Shown here: one piece after another, positions 1 through 12,900 of the stretch
How positions within the stretch are numbered: the stretch's first letter is position 1
Layout: each line of letters starts with the position of its first letter
Assembly (NCBI GenBank): GCA_011033025.1
Contig: WFMF01000006.1
Span: forward strand, 930,001-994,000
DNA length: 64,000 nt
Direction: 5' to 3'
DNA from: Beroe forskalii
Lineage: Eukaryota > Ctenophora > Nuda > Beroida > Beroidae
The notes under the pieces: generated by a model
Database searches by the model: none
What the model saw: the letters and a program-made list of their open reading frames with translations, nothing else
What the model was told of the DNA's origin: nothing
Translations under genes and position numbers: made by a program

Positions 1-1850
1 TGTCTGCTCTACAAAAACAGACAAAACATCTACATGTTTGTTATTTCTGATTTTCAATTACATCTGTTTTATCTGCCTGGGCCGGCCCTGGCCCATTTTG
101 TCCACTTTCTAAAAACATTATTATTATTATTATTAAATCAAGATAATATATAACAAAATTACACATTATCAACCTCTTAATGTAGGTGTAACATACCATT
201 GTTAAAAAGCTAGTAAAATCTAGTGAATTTGATAAAGGGTCAGACTTAGAAAACTTATTATGAATGGAAGGTAAGAAAAGCAAGGTCCAACTGGGGCTTA
301 GTGAAATATGAATGGAAAGCTTCAATTGATTCTTAATACTTGACACAATTTCACCCTCAAATTCACCCTCAATAAAACAGACAATAAGGGCAAAACATAC
401 AAGTCAGAATTGTCTGCTTTTGATAGGTGGCCGGCACACAAAATGCAGGATAAACACAATGAAACAACCCTGTGTGTGGTATGGCATGAAATAAGGTTCC
501 TGTTTCTTCACTATAATTTTACAATCACATGACTATCAATATATTTAGAATGGTCAGCCTTGACACCAATCCGGTTTGACACTAGTTCACTGTTCAGTTT
601 GATACCAGTCAGCCTCGACACAAATACAGATTGACACCAGTCAGGATTAACACCAGTCAGTCTTGACTGTTGCACTATGGCATCTGTGGCTCCTAACTCA
701 AATAAGAAACTCAACTTTTGTGAAATCAATCAAAAATTGTGAGCAATGGTGCCTGTAATATCTTTGAAAGCCATAGAATTGCAAAAACTTTCAATATGAA
801 TAGTTGTGATGCCATAGTTTTCTTACTTGTGGCAGATTCAACCATGAGATAAGTCATCTTCTCCTACTTAAGTAACCTCTGGACCATACTTGCAATTTAA
901 GTAAAAATCACATTCTTAAGAACATACTTGAGTGTATTTTTTACTTAAGTTCAGCTTAAATGAAAATGAACTTAACTTTTGTGACTTGAGTATGATTTGG
1001 GATATATTTTTTACTTAAGTTTTGACCTTTTCCGATTCTAGTACCACTGATATTCAAGGATGCATCTCCTAGGATATAGCTTGTTAACAATAAGTTTTGA
1101 CTTAAATATTTCACTTAAGTTTGGGTTAAGAAAGGACGCCTAGGTTAATTTCTTATGAAGGAACATCCTTCGAAAAGTTAACATAGTAGGGTAGATTATT
1201 CCAATAATTTCAGGTCCTTTCAGGAAGGAAATGTGATCGCAGTTTGCAATTACAAAGCCAAATTGAAAATAGTCATGGTTTGATGGACAAGCAAAATCCA
1301 AATATACATAGTCATATGGTTTGATGAACATTACCCATCCATTTCTTCTGACTAGGTGACAAGATTGCGAATGTGACTGTTCGAATGTGGAATGTTGCAT
1401 GCACAGACAGGTAGGGCAATATCCTAAAACCATATGGAATATTCACCTGTTTGATACCTATTTTTCAATTGGCCCTTTTGAAACAGTGCAGGTGATCCAA
1501 CAGGGCCAAATAGGTCCCTATGGAACAGCATGTATTCAAAAAGGGCCAGCCAAAGCGGCCCTTTTGGAATAGCTTTATGTTTCATATGGGTCGAATGTAC
1601 TAAAGCAGTCCATTTATTTTTGTTTCAACAAATTTCTCACACCTTTCAAAGCGAAAAAGCACCTAAACAGAGTTATATGGACAAATACCTAAAAATTATC
1701 GAAACGAAGAACTTAACCGAATGAAAACTTGATTGCAATATGTACAATTTGTCAATTTTACCAAAATTTCATTCCAAGAAAACTTAATAAAGAAAATACC
1801 CAAAGCAACATTTACATGAACAAGGATCCTTTTCGTTTGGTTTTCCCGTT
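1..1850. other. AT-rich non-coding stretch with weak tandem repeats
   Basis: No convincing gene. Positions 541-672 carry degenerate ~21-bp repeats of the type TTGACACCAGTCAG, related in wording to the array at 11216-11410. Positions 860-1120 are studded with the palindrome ACTTAAGT and its variants. Short ORFs are present on both strands but show no codon bias, domains or splice context. Confidence 0.5.
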
Positions 1851-1854
1851 TTCA

Positions 1855-2790
1855 AACCCGCTCGCGCGCGCCTTGCTAAACAGAAAACACGTATATCCCT
1901 GTTTGGCGTATACACACCTATGAGTATGCAGGTTTAAAAAGTTGTCAGACGTTGTCTGACCCCTTCGCCTTCGGCGGGCGCGCGCGAAATAATGGTCAGA
2001 CAACGTCTGACAATTAAGAAGTACGCGCCGCGCGTTTCACTTGCCAGGCGTTGCCTGGCCCCCTGCGCGCGCGCCCCCGGCTTGAAAAATATGGGGCAGA
2101 CAACGTTTGTCAACGTTTGAATACGAGGAAGTGCGCCGCTCAACATGCAAGCAGGGGTATTCGTGTACTTGCTAAACACGTTTATCCCTGTGTGGCTCGC
2201 GCGGCGCGCTTCCGTAGGGAAGCGTGCGGCGCGTACACACACCTATGCGGGTTGTCTGGCATTGACAGACCCTCTCGAGAATCAGCGCCGCGCGCGCGGC
2301 TGGCGTCAGCGGGTCATACATCGTACAACTATGCGGGCTTAGGAATTCGTGTACAGCAACTGCGCTTGCTCTTATCAGATCTGCGTCCGTAGTTTTACGC
2401 GTACGCTACGACCCTGGTCAGGAGAAACCTATGCGCGGCCTTAAGATTTCCTGATTTTAGGTTGTCGTACGATGACAGTGAATCGGCTGGCGCTGATTCT
2501 CGAGTGTCTGTCAACGTCAGACAAATTTTTGGAAGCTTTCGTTGAAATAATGGTCAGACAACAAAAGCTGAAAAGCATCGTACTCGTAGGATTCTACCCA
2601 ACCCTTGCTCGCGCGGCGGAACGCTCAACATTTCCGCTACATCACCTTCAGCTTTGCGTCATAAGAAAGGGACGGACATCGCCCGTCGTACAAAAGCATG
2701 ATGCAGATGTATGTAACCGTCAAAACTATAAATTTGGAACATTATGCGACGCGCGCAAGGGTAGGTTGGACATCGAATTCCAAATTTGTC
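1855..2790. repeat. GC/CpG-rich palindromic repeat block
   Basis: This island contrasts sharply with its AT-rich surroundings. It has runs of CGCGCG at 1863, 1978, 2069 and 2289 and the palindrome GTCAGACGTTGTCTGAC at about 1945. An inverted relative of that palindrome lies near 1993 and another part of it at 2553. A module reading AAACACGT..ATCCCTGT..TACACACCTATG occurs twice (about 1885-1925 and 2174-2258). The 115-codon ORF at 2472-2819 has no recognisable domain and is probably repeat-derived. It may be a decayed mobile element, but no terminal repeats or transposase are visible. Confidence 0.5.
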
Positions 2791-3141
2791 ACGACTTAGA
2801 CTTAGAGATAGGACCATAAAATTTAATTCTAAACAAAAATTACAATGACATGATGATGAGAAGTTGAGCATATTTTCTTTAAATAATAAATAATAATAAT
2901 AATACTATTATTTAATCAAAATCGTATTTAACTTAAATGAGTACCGGTACACTTACAGAATAGCATTATCAAAGAACATCAATTTCAAAAGAAAATGGAT
3001 ACCCTTTTTCAAACGTCAATCATTATCGAAATTCTAATATCCGAAACGCGAGAATCGTGGCTTGATCATGATGATCATCATCAATCTACAATAACATTGA
3101 CAATTGTTATTGAGTCTTGACAATGACATATCAGGGGGATA

Positions 3142-3456
3142 GGGGCCATTCATAAAGGATGTCCGCAAAGAAGGGGGGGGGGGGGTCAGGCCAATGCGGA
3201 CATGGGAGGGAGGAGGGTGTTCAGCCAAATGCAGTCGTGATCGTCCGCAGTTTACGGAAATTTTTGTCGATTTGACGGGTGTTTCACTAGAAAATCGTGA
3301 AATTTTGTACCTAAAATTTATGAATGAAAAGATTTTTTAGGAAAAATGCGGACGTCCTGGGAGGGGTTTCTGTAATGCGGACCAGTACACGGGGGAGGGT
3401 GGAGTCTGGGGTCTAGAATGGCCGACATTTTGCGGACGTGCTTCATCGATGGCTCC
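3142..3456 (+). mobile_element. MITE, copy 1 (GGGGCCAT terminal inverted repeats)
   Basis: A ~315-bp non-coding element with imperfect terminal inverted repeats. The left end reads GGGGCCATTCATAAAGGATG. The reverse complement of the right end reads CGGAGCCATCGATGAAGCAC, followed on both sides by GTCCGCAA. TA flanks both ends, compatible with a TA target duplication. A G-run lies at 3173-3185. A second copy is at 21323-21632. No transposase is encoded, so the superfamily is not assigned. Confidence 0.6.
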
Positions 3457-6400
3457 GTATTAATTTTACGCTTCTATTTATAGTTATAGTATTATGTGAT
3501 ATCAAATCTAACAGCCTAACGCCAGGATAAAACTGAAAGTAAAACAGGTCAAGACTCAGCTTCAAGGGTCTTGACCTTTTAGAATTCAAGCGAGGCGTAC
3601 TTTTTTGCCGTGCCAGCGCCCAAATGTATCAGTAATATGTTTTGAAATTGAAGTATTTCAAGTACATATTCTGTATAGATTGAAAAATGTACTTTAAGAC
3701 TAATGACTTAAAGATAAAGATGATTTACATTTGCAGCTTGAAATCTAAAAGTTCACCTTTAACTTCAAGGCACTAAAAAATTTTAATATGAATTTTTTAT
3801 GCAGAATCTTAATTGTAGGTACTGGTAATCCTCTCCTAAAGCAAGTTTTAACTTTGCGCGTTTTTAAAGGCAGCTCTAAGTCTAATTACAGTCTAAGTTA
3901 TATCAAATTTATAATTCCGGTCAACAAATAGCCAAGGGTATGTCTACCCTTACGGCAGTCCAAATAGCAGAAAGTGAAAAAATGGCAGGTATCAATGAGG
4001 CAATGACTACTGCGATTCATTTCAAACCCTGGATAGACTTGCTAGTGCCTCTGCCAAGTGATAGATTGTCTGGTACCGTGCGAAGTGATAGTCTGGTATC
4101 CAGGTGTTGTGCCAACGCCCAACATTCCAGAGATTTCAGAGGCACTGAACCCGGAACCACATCCTGACACAGGTCTACTTCAAAATCTCCGTCTAGTTCC
4201 AATGCGTCGTGCAGTGACGCTTTGCCTCAGTGTCACAACCCCTGCAAGAGTAAGGTATTTAGTTTCAAGATCAAGCCAATGAGTTAACTTGCTAAAGTCG
4301 TTAATTTGAATCCATTTAACCTGCCTGAAATTCAGGCATGAAATCTCTGTCATTATGAAAAATGAAATAAAGCTTTTATTTATAACCCCCATCGGGGGGG
4401 TATCGGTGATTTCGGGGCCAATTAAAGGGCAAGAAATTATCGAGTGATGAGCAAAATAACCGTTTTTATTAACGGTTGCTGCAGAATTTAAGTTGGGTGT
4501 AGCGTCATGGTGCATTTATAGCACACACCAATTAGACACACTGCTCATATACGCGACTGTGTAATACTACATTTACGTAAGAGTCGTGGAGTGAACCGTT
4601 ACTTGCGCCTGACACTTGCCCAAAGAAGGTATGATGGGAGTTCTCGGTGTCAACTTCGAGAGGCGGGGGCGGGGAGATAATTCAATATATATATTAATAT
4701 TATAACTCCCTTCAGCCATTTTCCAGAGTCCTTAACTCTCTCTCTCTCCCTCACTCAACCTCTCTTACTCCCGTACTCTAGTCTCTAACTCTAACCCTCT
4801 CTCTCTCACCGTTCTGTGGCGGTGGTGGGCGTCCGAAACCATGGTTAAAATGCCCTTATATGGGTGTGTTTCAATGCTTCATCGCTGACGCTGGAATAGC
4901 AGCGTGGGTCCGTTAAATGTCTCAGATCCTTATTTGAACAAATCATCGCAGAAACCACGACGTATTAATATATTTTGTATGTTTTTAAGCCACTGCAGAT
5001 ACCCTCAAATCTCACTTTGCTATTTCGTTATAAGTTGAGTGCAAGCTTCTTTGATTTAGTTCGATTTTAATTTTTAATCTGAGCAAGCGGTTAACTAAGT
5101 TTATAAATTTAAGTTTACATATTATTTGCTTATGCTTCTATTTTTATGCTTTAACTTCACGTGAATGAGCGCAACCAAGCTAAAAGAGGGGGGTCACGCC
5201 TGATACTTTGGCGAACACGAACTCGGTATACGATTTGGCCTTGATGAAACCATGTACCCGCAAATTGGCGTTAATAACTCCCGGACTCTGCTGCTCGGGA
5301 GGAGTTTTATACTGGCAGTGACTCCAGGTGAACCCTCCTCTGTCGAGGGTAACGACCACTCATTGCACTGACACGGTCAGCGGATATTGCACCGAAATAG
5401 GTTCATGAATTCAAAAAGTGCACCTATTCATGATTCAACTTCACGTTAATAAGGATTAAGTTGAAGGATATTTTCATGGTTTTGGGATATGAGTTGGCCA
5501 GGCTTCTGGGTGGCCATGACATGTACCAGAAATGATTGGGGGCGGTTGAGTCCATGCTCGCAATATGATTATGCTCACACGAGGTTTGGAGCAAAGAGAA
5601 ACGGGCCCACATACAAAATCTTTAAATTTTTATTCCATTCGATTTTTTGACGAGTCATCACTTATGTGATATTTTTGTCAAAATCAAATGAAAATTACCG
5701 AGTTATGGCCATGTGAAGCGCGCAACAATGTTGCAGCCAAACCATTTTGGCTCAAAAGAAGGCCATTCTGGCCAAATGTTGACTTTGAGATATGGGCTTC
5801 AAACTTGTTCCACCAATCAATAAATTTTGTCACCCATGGTAATCGGCTAACTACATTTTAAGTGAATTATCGGATTTAATTCAAACTCAGCCCATTAAAT
5901 CTAAAGACATAAAAAAACATGAAATTGACCATATTTCAAAATTCGATTCCAATATTCTATATTCCAAGTTGGCATTCTATCTTATAACGTCGGTCAGGAA
6001 CTCAGGTATCATACTTTTACAAGCTAGACCCAGAAGGGGAAATCCTCAGATACAAATGAACATTTTTGATTCTTAAGGCTCCAAATGTTTTTTGGCCCAT
6101 TGGCGCCAATTTTGGCAGAAAAGCCACTTGCAGTTTTTTCAATAGCACTCGTATCTCACTATAGTGCAGGCAGTGCCACATCACTGGCAGTGCAGTCGTT
6201 GCGTAACTCATAAATCTGCAGTTGTCGAGTCATCTTTGAAATAGATCGCAGATTGTATAGTCTTAGAATGATCTTAATTAATATTAGAGAGTCCAAAAAT
6301 AACTGGCAATTGGAATTGGCATGTTACTATTTAAGACCTGTCCTAAACTTGATGTGAAGTGTTACGTACTCGAGTACTAACTGAATAGTTGTGACGTGAT

Positions 6401-9400
6401 GCGAGACGCAAATTCATTGTCTAATGTCGATTTAGCTCTGAAATGTATGAACCAAATCAGCTTTTTACATTCCAGAAGAAAGTTAACTCGACTGTGCAAT
6501 CTAAACGATGTGCGCGCAAATAGAATGTTAGACAATAGGCGTCAGTCGTCACAATGTAAACGTTCTCGGAGAAGTCTCGAGTCACTTGATTGTTGTAACT
6601 ATAATCGTGAATTGACGCGTCAGGTTACAATTAATTTTATTATTGACAGCGTTTTAGTCACCACTTACCAGTACCTACTGATCCATTGGACATTGACCAA
6701 TCAGTGCATGAGTTTGCTTGCAACTCGCTCGCTGATTGGTCAAACTCGATGTCGCTACATTTTCAGGATTTTACAGGTAAGCCGAGACACCACCGATGCA
6801 AGTTGCAGCCTTGAGGTGATGCATGACGTGACAGGTGACGTGTCAAGCGTCAATTCCTGTCGGGTCATGATGTTGATTAATTGGGGCTATAAGTGGCTGT
6901 CGCTTCGTCCTGGATATTTCCCTCCTATGCCACAAAATCACGATAGTACATAGTAATAGTACCATGACGTTGTGATAAAAGTTGTGACAAATCTTAGAGC
7001 GATACGTCAGTGCTACCATGAAATCTAAGGCGCGAGGGAAGTGACTTAAATTCCTCCAATCTATCAAATCAATTCCGCTTTTCTCCAGTACCAGAAGCCA
7101 TGCCACGGCAGACAAGCTCGCGTCTGAGACCTACGTCACCACCATGCGATAAATAACGAATTGGTGGCGTCAAGCACCCCATTTTTAGAGTGCAGCGTGA
7201 CTGAGATCGCAATTGTCATGATCGCAGAGAGAGGAAGTATTTAACTCCAATTCAAGTGACGTGAACGCCGCGTAGCACCACCAGTAGCCCAGTAGAACAC
7301 CGAAATACGATTAATATTTTTTGAATTTATGCGCGTATGTGTCATTTTTAGATTCGAATTTTGTAGTCTATACTGATTAATAAACGGCCGGCTTTGCAGC
7401 CTTTAAATTGTTTCACATACATGGAATGCCCATATTTCGTTTAATATACAGTTGATTGTATAAAATATAAACGCTTGTATTACGGCGCATAAAGGTACTG
7501 TTGATCTAACTGCACGAGGAAAAGCCGAGTGCAAATTAAATGCAGAAGCCGAGTATTGATAAGCAGTAAGTACACTAATTAGCACGAGGCGTCAGGCGAT
7601 TGCATATCATAAACACAGTACTACTTTTGTGGCGTTACATAAGCGCAATGTACCACGACCAGTTGTTCTCTACGTCTAATACTGTACAGTACGTATATAA
7701 ACGGGAGTGGAAGGTACTGCAGTATATTTTTCATTCCCATTTTGAGAGCCACCCACTCGTATTGCGTGGGGTAGCGTACTCTGAGGATCTATCTTATGAG
7801 AGCAACGCTACAAAACGAAGTCATTTTGTGTTGTTCTGTGTCGTGATAAGATGGAACCAGTTTTAACTTTTACCTCGATTTGAATTTAAGTTTGGGATAT
7901 CCATGAATAGGACCTATACATAAAACTTCCGCCATCACAATCGTAGACGTCTACTATATCACTTAGGCGCAGAGTCAGTGTCAGGCTTAGGGTTGGGATA
8001 AGGGTTTGGGACTTGGGTTATGGACACATGTTAAATAATAGACGGACCCATTATCGAGATAGTTGAAGTCTACTAAGTGTGCCTGAAAACTAGTGTCACT
8101 GCAGGTTTTGTTTTGTTGCTATGGGTTTTTCAAACCTTGATCCCATTATTTTAATGTTTAATCCGCGATCTTTTCCATTCGCGACTTCAGAAACTGTCGG
8201 CTCGATTCTCTAATAAAAAACTTTTGCTCTTACAATGCGATGTTATAATACTAAGTAAGTAGGTGGAGTAATTACTCAGCATATTGTAACACTTTCAAAG
8301 TTCCAACATTTTAACAGGAATACTGATAAAGTTAAACCCATGTAAGGAATGATCTGAGAACTTTCGTGTTAGGACATATTAAATATATATACTGGCCTCG
8401 AACTCTTCAGTAAAGTACATACCTATAATATCCTCTAGTGCAGCTCCAATAATTCACTGTTCAACTTCCAGACAGCACCGCGGGGAGTAAAACCTGCGAC
8501 ATTTAATGCTTTAATGGATTTAACCAGATTTATAATACATTTTACAGATCCCTCCTACACCCTCGAGAACTGACAATTTGACAGGTCGAACTCAGCCTTA
8601 TACATACGTATATATTTAATGCACCAAGCTTCGAATATAGTATAATTATAGCTGCAGGACACGCCCAATATAGCAGACTCAGTGTGTGAGTGTCTACTGC
8701 CATGGTTCGTGTGTGTCTACACGCCCGTGAAACCGAGGGCATCGTAATATGTCGGGGCGATATGTCTGTGGCTGATACTCTCGACGTTATGCTGTGATAT
8801 TTGTACCCGAATTATGAGTTTTTGCCATTGGTCTGTGCGTGTTGCTGCACGTTTTGCCACTGCTCGATGCACTTCAGTTTGAACCTATATATGGCCCCTC
8901 ACTCTCTCTCTCCACCCTAGATCGTAGAGGAAGTGTTTATGTTGGGCTGTCATTGCGCATGTCAATATACCATGGGTGGTAGCTGCACCACCCTATATTA
9001 TGATGTAGCGTCCAGCAAGAGAGACAGAGAGTATTATTTAACCACCTCCTAGTGCACGCTCTTACTCAGCAGTAGGGAACCACGCCCCTGTGCAGGATTT
9101 CATTACCATCTATTACAGGAGAACTTGAATTGCAATTGCTTTGTGACCTGCCACTCTTCTGTGTTTGATGGTTTACCTGACAGTGATTATCGTTTGCGAT
9201 TGTAGAATGCGTAAATATAGGAGATTAGGTGACATGTTCCAAATAGGCATGTCAAATGATTATATGTCACTCCCTCAATCCCTTATTTTAAGGTTACTTG
9301 TGCAGTTTGATGAAGGCATTTATGAAAATATATATATACCCGCGCCAATCGGGTACATTTTTGGCGTAGCCCAAAAAGTGTATCCAGTTTCTGTTTAGAC

Positions 9401-9823
9401 TGCAGCCCGTAGGGTGAAGGTCTAAACCAAAATGCGAAGGGTCTATCTATTGATTTAGACATCGAGAAAATCGTCAGAAGTTTCGGTAATGTGGCAAGGA
9501 CCTAGACACAACAGGTCACAGCCATATGATGGACGTTGGTGTTGACTATAACATTTGGATATAGTTCTATCAGTCGCAATTGTTCGTTTTGTGAATTTTG
9601 TGCACTTGTTGGATCCGGTTCGATCACTATATGAACCATTTTCGATTTTTTAAAAAATAATATCAACCCATATCTTCCAGATCAAATCTCAATACCAGTT
9701 CCTCGAGTCTTATTAACAAAACCTTATTAACAAAACTGATGAAATGAACCTAATAACCTAAATAGAATATACCTTCATTACCGCAATAAGACCTCTCATT
9801 CCCAACTTCATAGATCAATATTT
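3457..9823. other. Long stretch without recognised genes
   Basis: Contains a CT-rich microsatellite (about 4735-4805), an inverted CCAAT pair (6693-6743), a degenerate TTAGGG-like stretch (about 7985-8030) and a second CT run near 8900. The 185-codon ORF at 6396-6953 has no domain or splice support. Unrecognised first exons or the promoter of the RGS-PX gene could lie between about 8.5 and 9.8 kb. Confidence 0.4.
6693..6743. promoter_or_regulatory. Inverted pair of CCAAT boxes
   Basis: TTGACCAATCAG at 6693-6704 is followed after 27 bases by its perfect inverted copy CTGATTGGTCAA at 6732-6743. Each arm carries a consensus NF-Y-type CCAAT core. A regulatory role is inference; the same arrangement recurs at 23549-23587. 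Confidence 0.4.
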
Positions 9824-9958
9824 ATGAACCAGAACATATCGTTGGAGAGCCTAAATCTGGAATACAGAAGACCGCCCCTCAGCCAAAGTATTGGTTCGCC
9901 TAAGAAGACCTCCAAATCTTGTAAAAGACGTTGTCCCACAGGATACACTGAGAAACAG
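9824..9958 (+). CDS. RGS-PX gene, exon 1 (first recognised)
   Basis: 45 codons from ATG 9824 to CAG before the donor gttagt. The product is rich in Ser, Lys and Arg (SIGSPKKTSKSCKRR). It ends in phase 0, matching the next exon. An AG at 9812-9813 could be an acceptor, in which case this ATG is internal. Confidence 0.6.
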
Positions 9959-12900
9959 GTTAGTGAGCTCACTAAATGATCCAAAACAGTATAACTATAA
10001 GTACCCTGGTATACCGGTATTCGGTAATCACAGCATAATATTTATCAATTTAATATTTGCTGATATCTGGCCTCTCGGATACTAAATTCCTTGAAAATTT
10101 ATGATATCACTCTTGAGTCTTGATGGTATTCATGTCAATAAATCATAATTTGAGTGAATTTGTATAATCGATTTCGTTAAACTTCAGAGCAGCGAAGAAA
10201 GTGACGACTTTAGTCAGATGCGGCGCGGTGTCAGCAGATATGGGAGAGTCAGCTACCGCGCAGGATATGATTCCGGTGGGTGCGTATCGTACGATAAGTG
10301 TAGTAATATTGTGAGTAATAATATCGAGCCCCGAAGGGACGAGCCATTATTACAAACTGTATTACGTACTAATACTGCAACCACTATAGTGTCGAACATA
10401 TTTTGATAAGATTTTTCTGATAAGATTTTTTTATCCAAATACATAGCAGTTGCACAGTATTACATCGTTTATTATATCCATTGAAATAAAACTTATCTGT
10501 TACCATAGCAATCCTAGCTACTATAGCAACCTTGGTTACCATGGCAACTGTTGTTACCATAGTAAGAGCTGTAGTTACCATTGTAATTCTAGTAACTAGA
10601 GCAACTGTTGTTACCGTAGCAAAAATGGTTACCATGGCAACTAAGCTTATCATTTTAATTCAAGTTACCACAGCAACGTAGAAATTGTAGCAACTCATAG
10701 GTCTGTAACCATGATACGACATATTATGTGACATTCCGGATGGCTCTTATCAAATAGTTGACTGTTGCAGCAATTAATACACCATGATGCTAAAGACTAC
10801 CTTGCTATGATTCATTCATCGCAGAATTGTACCGAAACAAAATTTTTCAGGTGCTGTCTAGAAAATCGGATCTGAATGCACTCTATTTGAAAGCATTTTC
10901 TTTGTAATAATACTTTCTTTGTTCCCAAGTTACGTATTATATTGTTAGGACGCAACGATTTATGACGTATGCTGGGTATATAAGAGCACTAAAACGCTAA
11001 CGGTGACGCAATAGTTGACGCACGATTTTTTTTAAGCTTTTATACAACTCGCTAGATAATGTAGTTTTGAAATTCGAATGTTCAGAACTCAAACTCTTCT
11101 CTTAAGGCACAATAATACAATAGTCCGCAATGTTGATTGCAATGCTTAGCTGCTTGAAAATCTGCTGAATTTCCGAAATCGGCTTATTTTATCAAACAGT
11201 GCTGATTAGATAATGTTTATTTGATAGTAGTTGTAGCCTTGAAACCAGCAGTAACCTTGACATTAGCAGTAACCTTGACACCACTGGTAGCATTGACACC
11301 AGCAGTAACCTTGACACCATGCTGGTAGCCTTGACACCAGCAGTCACCATGACACCACTACTAGCATCCACTGCTACTTCCACACCAAAATTTACTTTCA
11401 CACCATGAAGTCAGCATCAGAAAGGATATATCTACCTGTGCTCAGTTTCCATGACACCGGTATTAACCATGACATGTCCACTAGGTTTTGATGACATCCA
11501 TATTAACCATGACAACATGTACAGGTTTTGATGACACCCGTATTAACCTTGGCAGCATGTCCAGGTTTTGATGACACGAGTATTAACCATGACAACATGT
11601 CCAGGTTTTGATAACTTGATAACACCTGTATTAACCATGACAACATGTCCAGGTTTTGATGATCGGAGCAGTGTGAGCAGCAAGTGGGCCTCCACATCTT
11701 GGATGGGAACTGAGAAGAGTGCGAGTAGCCTACAGTCCTCCAGTTACACTCACAGGTTAGAACTGAGTACATAGACTGATTAAGTTCTTCCAACATGCTG
11801 CTATTCTAGGTGACGTATAAGATTATCGGCTTAGAGAGCAAGTTGAAAGTTGAAACGGCTTATCCGTAGGATCCAAGAATCGTCATGACAAGGACCAATC
11901 CGAACACGATTTTACGGTCACCTCGCGCGCCGGATTGACCAATGTCAAATTGACCTGTACGCCGCCGATGTTAGTTCCTTCTCACGAGTTCTTGATTGGG
12001 TGTTTACGACTTGTTGTCCGCTATACAAATTGTCAATATAAGTCTTTGTCCTGTATGACTGGTTGTATGACTGGTTGTATACGAGTTGTTAAGTGTATTA
12101 CTGGTTGTATTACTAGTTGTATGACTGTTTAGTGTTTGTAATTAAAGACTTTTTGTATGACTGGTTGTAAGACTAGTTGTATGACTAGTTGTAAGACTGG
12201 TTGTATGACTGGTCATATACTGTTATGACTGGTTACATGACTGTTTAGTGTTTGTAATTAAAGACTGGTTGTATGACTGGTTGTATACGACTATTAACTG
12301 TCGTATTCTCAGCACGGACACCCTTGATTCCAGAACGACCAGTTCGGCCAGTGTCCGGAGGCCCTACAACAGAGCGTACCTGCACCAGAAAACAGTACAT
12401 TCCGACTACACTTCTTATTCTTCCTGTTCGACTCTCAACAAGAGCTTTTCTGAGGTAAACCGGTAGAAAACCAGTTAGAATATCAGTTTAAATATCAGCT
12501 AGGATAAAAATTAAAACTAGAACTTAGAATACCGTATCATTGAGTTCTAAAGTTCAATGTGAAATTGCATACTCGCTAAGTCTTTGTATTTTAAAATAGC
12601 TAAATACCAATTTTATCATTTAAATCTTTGAATCAAATATATAATATTTCATTTTAGCACTTTCTAGCAATATTTTTAGATGAAAAATTTTAATAGAAAA
12701 ATATGGAATCACCAATTAAGGTATTGAGTCAAGTTTAAATAGATCCATGCATCTAATGGACCGTTAAAATTTTTAAATCATATCACATGCTTCGGTGACT
12801 AATGGTTATGTTTAGTTTTTAAAACATATTCAAGCTATTAATATCAACTTTTATAATATCAACTTAAGTAGTTAAACTATTGTACTTGAAGCCATCATTG

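Noticed and set aside
2472-2819. 115-codon plus-strand ORF
   Set aside because: Lies in the GC-rich repeat block and includes its repeated words. No recognisable protein family.
6396-6953. 185-codon plus-strand ORF
   Set aside because: No domain, no codon bias, no splice context, and it runs through the inverted CCAAT pair. Probably chance.
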